Below, one piece after another: positions 6,297 through 7,266 of a DNA stretch of 7,266 bases. Numbering within the stretch: position 1 is the first letter of the stretch; each line of letters opens with the position of its first letter. A model generated the notes under the pieces. It was not told the origin of the DNA. It saw only the letters and a program-made list of their open reading frames with translations, and did not search any database. The translations under genes were made by a program, and so were the position numbers. Source of the DNA: Methanosarcinales archaeon (GTDB lineage Archaea > Halobacteriota > Methanosarcinia > Methanosarcinales > Methanogasteraceae); the NCBI GenBank assembly GCA_003661105.1, contig QMVM01000102.1, positions 1 through 7,266 of the forward strand. The letters run 5' to 3'.

Positions 6297-6428
6297 TCAG
6301 TCCTTTGGCTGGTACGCATCTGCCGGACAGTTGCCGACATCTGTGTCGCCGGGAACTTCTATACCGAAGCAGTCGCCTACCGCGTCATCTATCGGATTGT
6401 AGAACTTACAGTCTCTACATACTGGCAC
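6297..6428 (-). CDS. 43-residue four-cysteine protein, probable Fe-S or metal binding
   Basis: This short gene starts with GTG at 6428, with GGCGGTGA (6433-6440) four bases upstream, and ends in TGA. The product begins VPVCRDCKFYNP and carries Cys4, Cys7, Cys20 and Cys34: C-x2-C-x12-C-x13-C. It also has GDCFG (18-22) and a final NCPADAYQPK (33-42). The first three cysteine spacings match what I recall for the HiPIP-like [4Fe-4S] modules of small subunits of glycyl-radical decarboxylases and benzylsuccinate synthase, so a single cubane cluster is plausible; zinc is an alternative. No glycyl-radical enzyme is in the window. It lies 19 bp after the membrane protein gene and before a terminator, so it is probably the last gene of that operon. 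The product is tiny, soluble, acidic and without a signal peptide. Its role is unknown. Confidence 0.75.
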   Translation of the reverse strand: MPVCRDCKFYNPIDDAVGDCFGIEVPGDTDVGNCPADAYQPKD

Positions 6429-6447
6429 GTTTTCACCGCCTTTCCGG

Positions 6448-6780
6448 TTATATCTTGTCTTCGAGTCTCGATGTCACAACATCTATCAGAACACCGTACA
6501 CCAGCCCGAATCCGAGAAGTGCAAGCATTCCTTTGGAACTAAAGATCGCCATCGCCATACTGACCACGACACCGATTACTGCGCCGCGCATTGCCGGATG
6601 AAGATCGATGTTGTCCGCAATTCCGATCACAACCCCGATCAGCGCTCTGTTGTACACGATACCGATCAGAAATAGTGTATCAGCCGCAAATTCAGGGAAC
6701 TTGGTGATCGTTCCGTACATACAGAAGAGACCGCAGAGTATGCCCAGAATCGTTGCTATAACGAGTCGTTTAGTCTTCGT
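6448..6780 (-). CDS. Small multi-pass membrane protein with apparent ACG start
   Basis: The product would be 110 residues with about four hydrophobic segments: 6-24 (RLVIATILGILCGLF region), 34-55 (IGIVYNRALIGVVIGI), 63-80 (RGAVIGVVVSMAMAI) and 84-102. The second and third share a related small motif (R-x-LIGVVIG and RGAVIGVVV), typical of tightly packed Gly-rich helices. I do not know its function; it resembles small archaeal inner-membrane proteins of unknown role. The first ATG (6720) would cut off the whole first helix. Reading upstream, the frame reaches ACG at 6780, five bases after a perfect AAGGAGGT (6786-6793), giving a basic start K-T-K-R before the helix. I therefore place the start there, as a non-standard codon or a mutated ATG. 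The reading frame overlaps the end of the AbrB-like gene by 11 bases, which suggests translational coupling. Confidence 0.65.
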   Translation of the reverse strand, partial: TKTKRLVIATILGILCGLFCMYGTITKFPEFAADTLFLIGIVYNRALIGVVIGIADNIDLHPAMRGAVIGVVVSMAMAIFSSKGMLALLGFGLVYGVLIDVVTSRLEDKI

Positions 6781-6907
6781 CTTCCACCTCCTTGCCGTTT
6801 ATTTTTGAGAAGAAGTCTTCAGCTCCCATCCATTTTCTCAGCACCATGAGTTTCTCGCCGGGTGCGATCCCCTGATCCTTTCTGATATCGACTGAAATTG
6901 CGGTAGT
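6770..6907 (-). pseudogene. 3' remnant of an AbrB-like gene cut by the IS element
   Basis: Forty-five codons remain before the TAA. The first readable part, TTAISVDIRKDQGIAP then GEKLMVL, resembles the AbrB/SpoVT-type DNA-binding hairpin motif (usually TIPKEIRKKLGIKPGDKL). It is followed by a short acidic tail ending EVEDED. Immediately upstream the frame meets a stop (TAG, 6911-6913) exactly where sequence with an IS-like end begins, so the start codon and first strand are missing. Residual translation from an internal ATG would lack the motif. The intact protein was probably a small transcription regulator or antitoxin-like protein; this assignment rests on a short stretch and is uncertain. 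Its end overlaps the membrane protein gene, so both were probably one operon. Confidence 0.55.
6786..6793 (-). promoter_or_regulatory. Shine-Dalgarno site pointing to an ACG start
   Basis: The - strand reads AAGGAGGT inside the last codons of the AbrB-like gene. Five bases further lies ACG at 6780, in frame with the membrane protein. No ATG, GTG or TTG in that frame lies nearer than 6720. Confidence 0.7.
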
Positions 6908-7266
6908 GTGCTAATTTTCGTGACCCGGCACAGTTTTGCATCTTCTATGTACTCTACTGATAGTGGTTTTAGGTGGCGTATCGAAATTATGCAAAATCGC
7001 CATCAATCCCAATGATTGTTAATCCAAGTCACGGTGTATGGGACACTACCGAAAATGCGACTTTCGAATTATCTCCAGATGGATAATGGAGCTTCTTTCA
7101 TCGGCGACGTGATACATCCACGACATTTCAGCCGTGTCGTGAGGTTGTGCCTCCATCTCGGCGTCGAGCCCGTGTTTATCGCACCAAGAAAGCCGTGGAT
7201 GAACGGCAAGATCGAGGACTTCAACGGGGACAACGGATGCGAAGTTGTGGGAACGAGAACAATGGA
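6907..7266 (+). mobile_element. Decayed IS481-like insertion sequence, left end and transposase 3' part
   Basis: The element seems to begin at TGTGCTAATTTTCG (6907-6920), where the AbrB-like frame breaks. An 8-bp inverted repeat (TTTTGCAT 6934-6941 and ATGCAAAA 6989-6996) lies near this end, as expected of subterminal transposase sites. About 110 bases later the transposase catalytic C-terminal part begins, so most of the transposase gene (first catalytic Asp and DNA-binding domain) is missing by internal deletion. The right end lies outside the window, so target duplication cannot be checked. Confidence 0.6.
7055..7266 (+). pseudogene. IS481-like DDE transposase fragment, 5' deleted and frameshifted
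   Basis: In frame from 7055 the protein reads YLQMDNGASF, then RVVRLCLHLGVEPVFIAP and KPWMNGKIEDFNG. This is the rve integrase core: the second catalytic Asp is codon 7082-7084, and the catalytic Glu is codon 7214-7216 with 43 residues between. These motifs and spacing agree with a subgroup of IS481-like transposases as I recall them. The in-frame stop TGA at 7013-7015 bounds it upstream, and no first-Asp region is present. After FNG the frame changes: skipping one G of the GGGG run at 7226-7229 gives FNGTTDAKLWEREQW, the expected continuation, so there is a one-base insertion or sequencing error. The fragment is open at the window edge and is unlikely to be functional. Confidence 0.75.

Noticed and set aside
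6191..6601. 136-residue + strand open frame
   Set aside because: It runs antisense through the terminator, the four-cysteine gene and the membrane protein gene, and has no motif of its own.
7033..7048. Short GTGT/ACAC inverted repeat in the IS remnant
   Set aside because: It is a four-base stem, expected by chance.

Overview
The window looks like a chromosomal segment of a euryarchaeon, possibly related to methanogens or ANME archaea, though the lineage is a guess. The archaeal signs are a TATA/BRE-type promoter, an archaeal-type cis-prenyltransferase, a DUF1616 protein, a multi-FeoA protein and a DUF2325 protein. Strong GGAGGT-type ribosome binding sites coexist with at least one apparently leaderless start. 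Mobile DNA lies at both edges: the 3' end of a group II intron on the left, and a decayed IS481-like element on the right.

Left to right on the + strand: bases 1-93 are the 3' end of a group II intron (part of domain V, all of domain VI, branch-point A). Bases 94-343 are non-coding and hold a promoter. Then come uppS (344-1243, polyprenyl diphosphate synthase for lipid-linked glycan carriers), a single-pass DUF1616 surface protein (1309-1767), and a large membrane-anchored protein with two von Willebrand A domains (1808-4180). In the last, the second VWA domain is inserted in a class I glutamine-amidotransferase-like fold. The + strand group fits a cell-envelope theme: lipid carrier synthesis plus outward-facing proteins with N-glycosylation sequons.

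The rest, up to about 6907, reads on the - strand and converges on the VWA gene with only 4 bp between stop codons. In transcription order it holds: the 3' remnant of an AbrB-like gene cut by the right-hand IS element (6770-6907); a small multi-pass membrane protein whose best-placed start codon is ACG (6448-6780); a 43-residue four-cysteine protein absent from standard ORF calls because it is short and starts with GTG (6297-6428); and a hairpin/T-run terminator (6241-6272). After these come an operator-like set of three half-sites (6207-6231), a three-domain FeoA protein (5435-6145), a hairpin (5387-5426), and a coiled-coil DUF2325 protein (4185-5360) whose Gly-Ser linker is encoded by a hexanucleotide tandem repeat.

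The right edge (6907-7266) is a left-end/transposase fusion of an IS481-like element with most of the transposase gene missing and a one-base frameshift after the catalytic Glu. The least explained parts are the four-cysteine mini-protein, the three-repeat FeoA protein with its three-half-site operator, and the neighbouring DUF2325 protein. A redox or metal-responsive role for this group is inference only.
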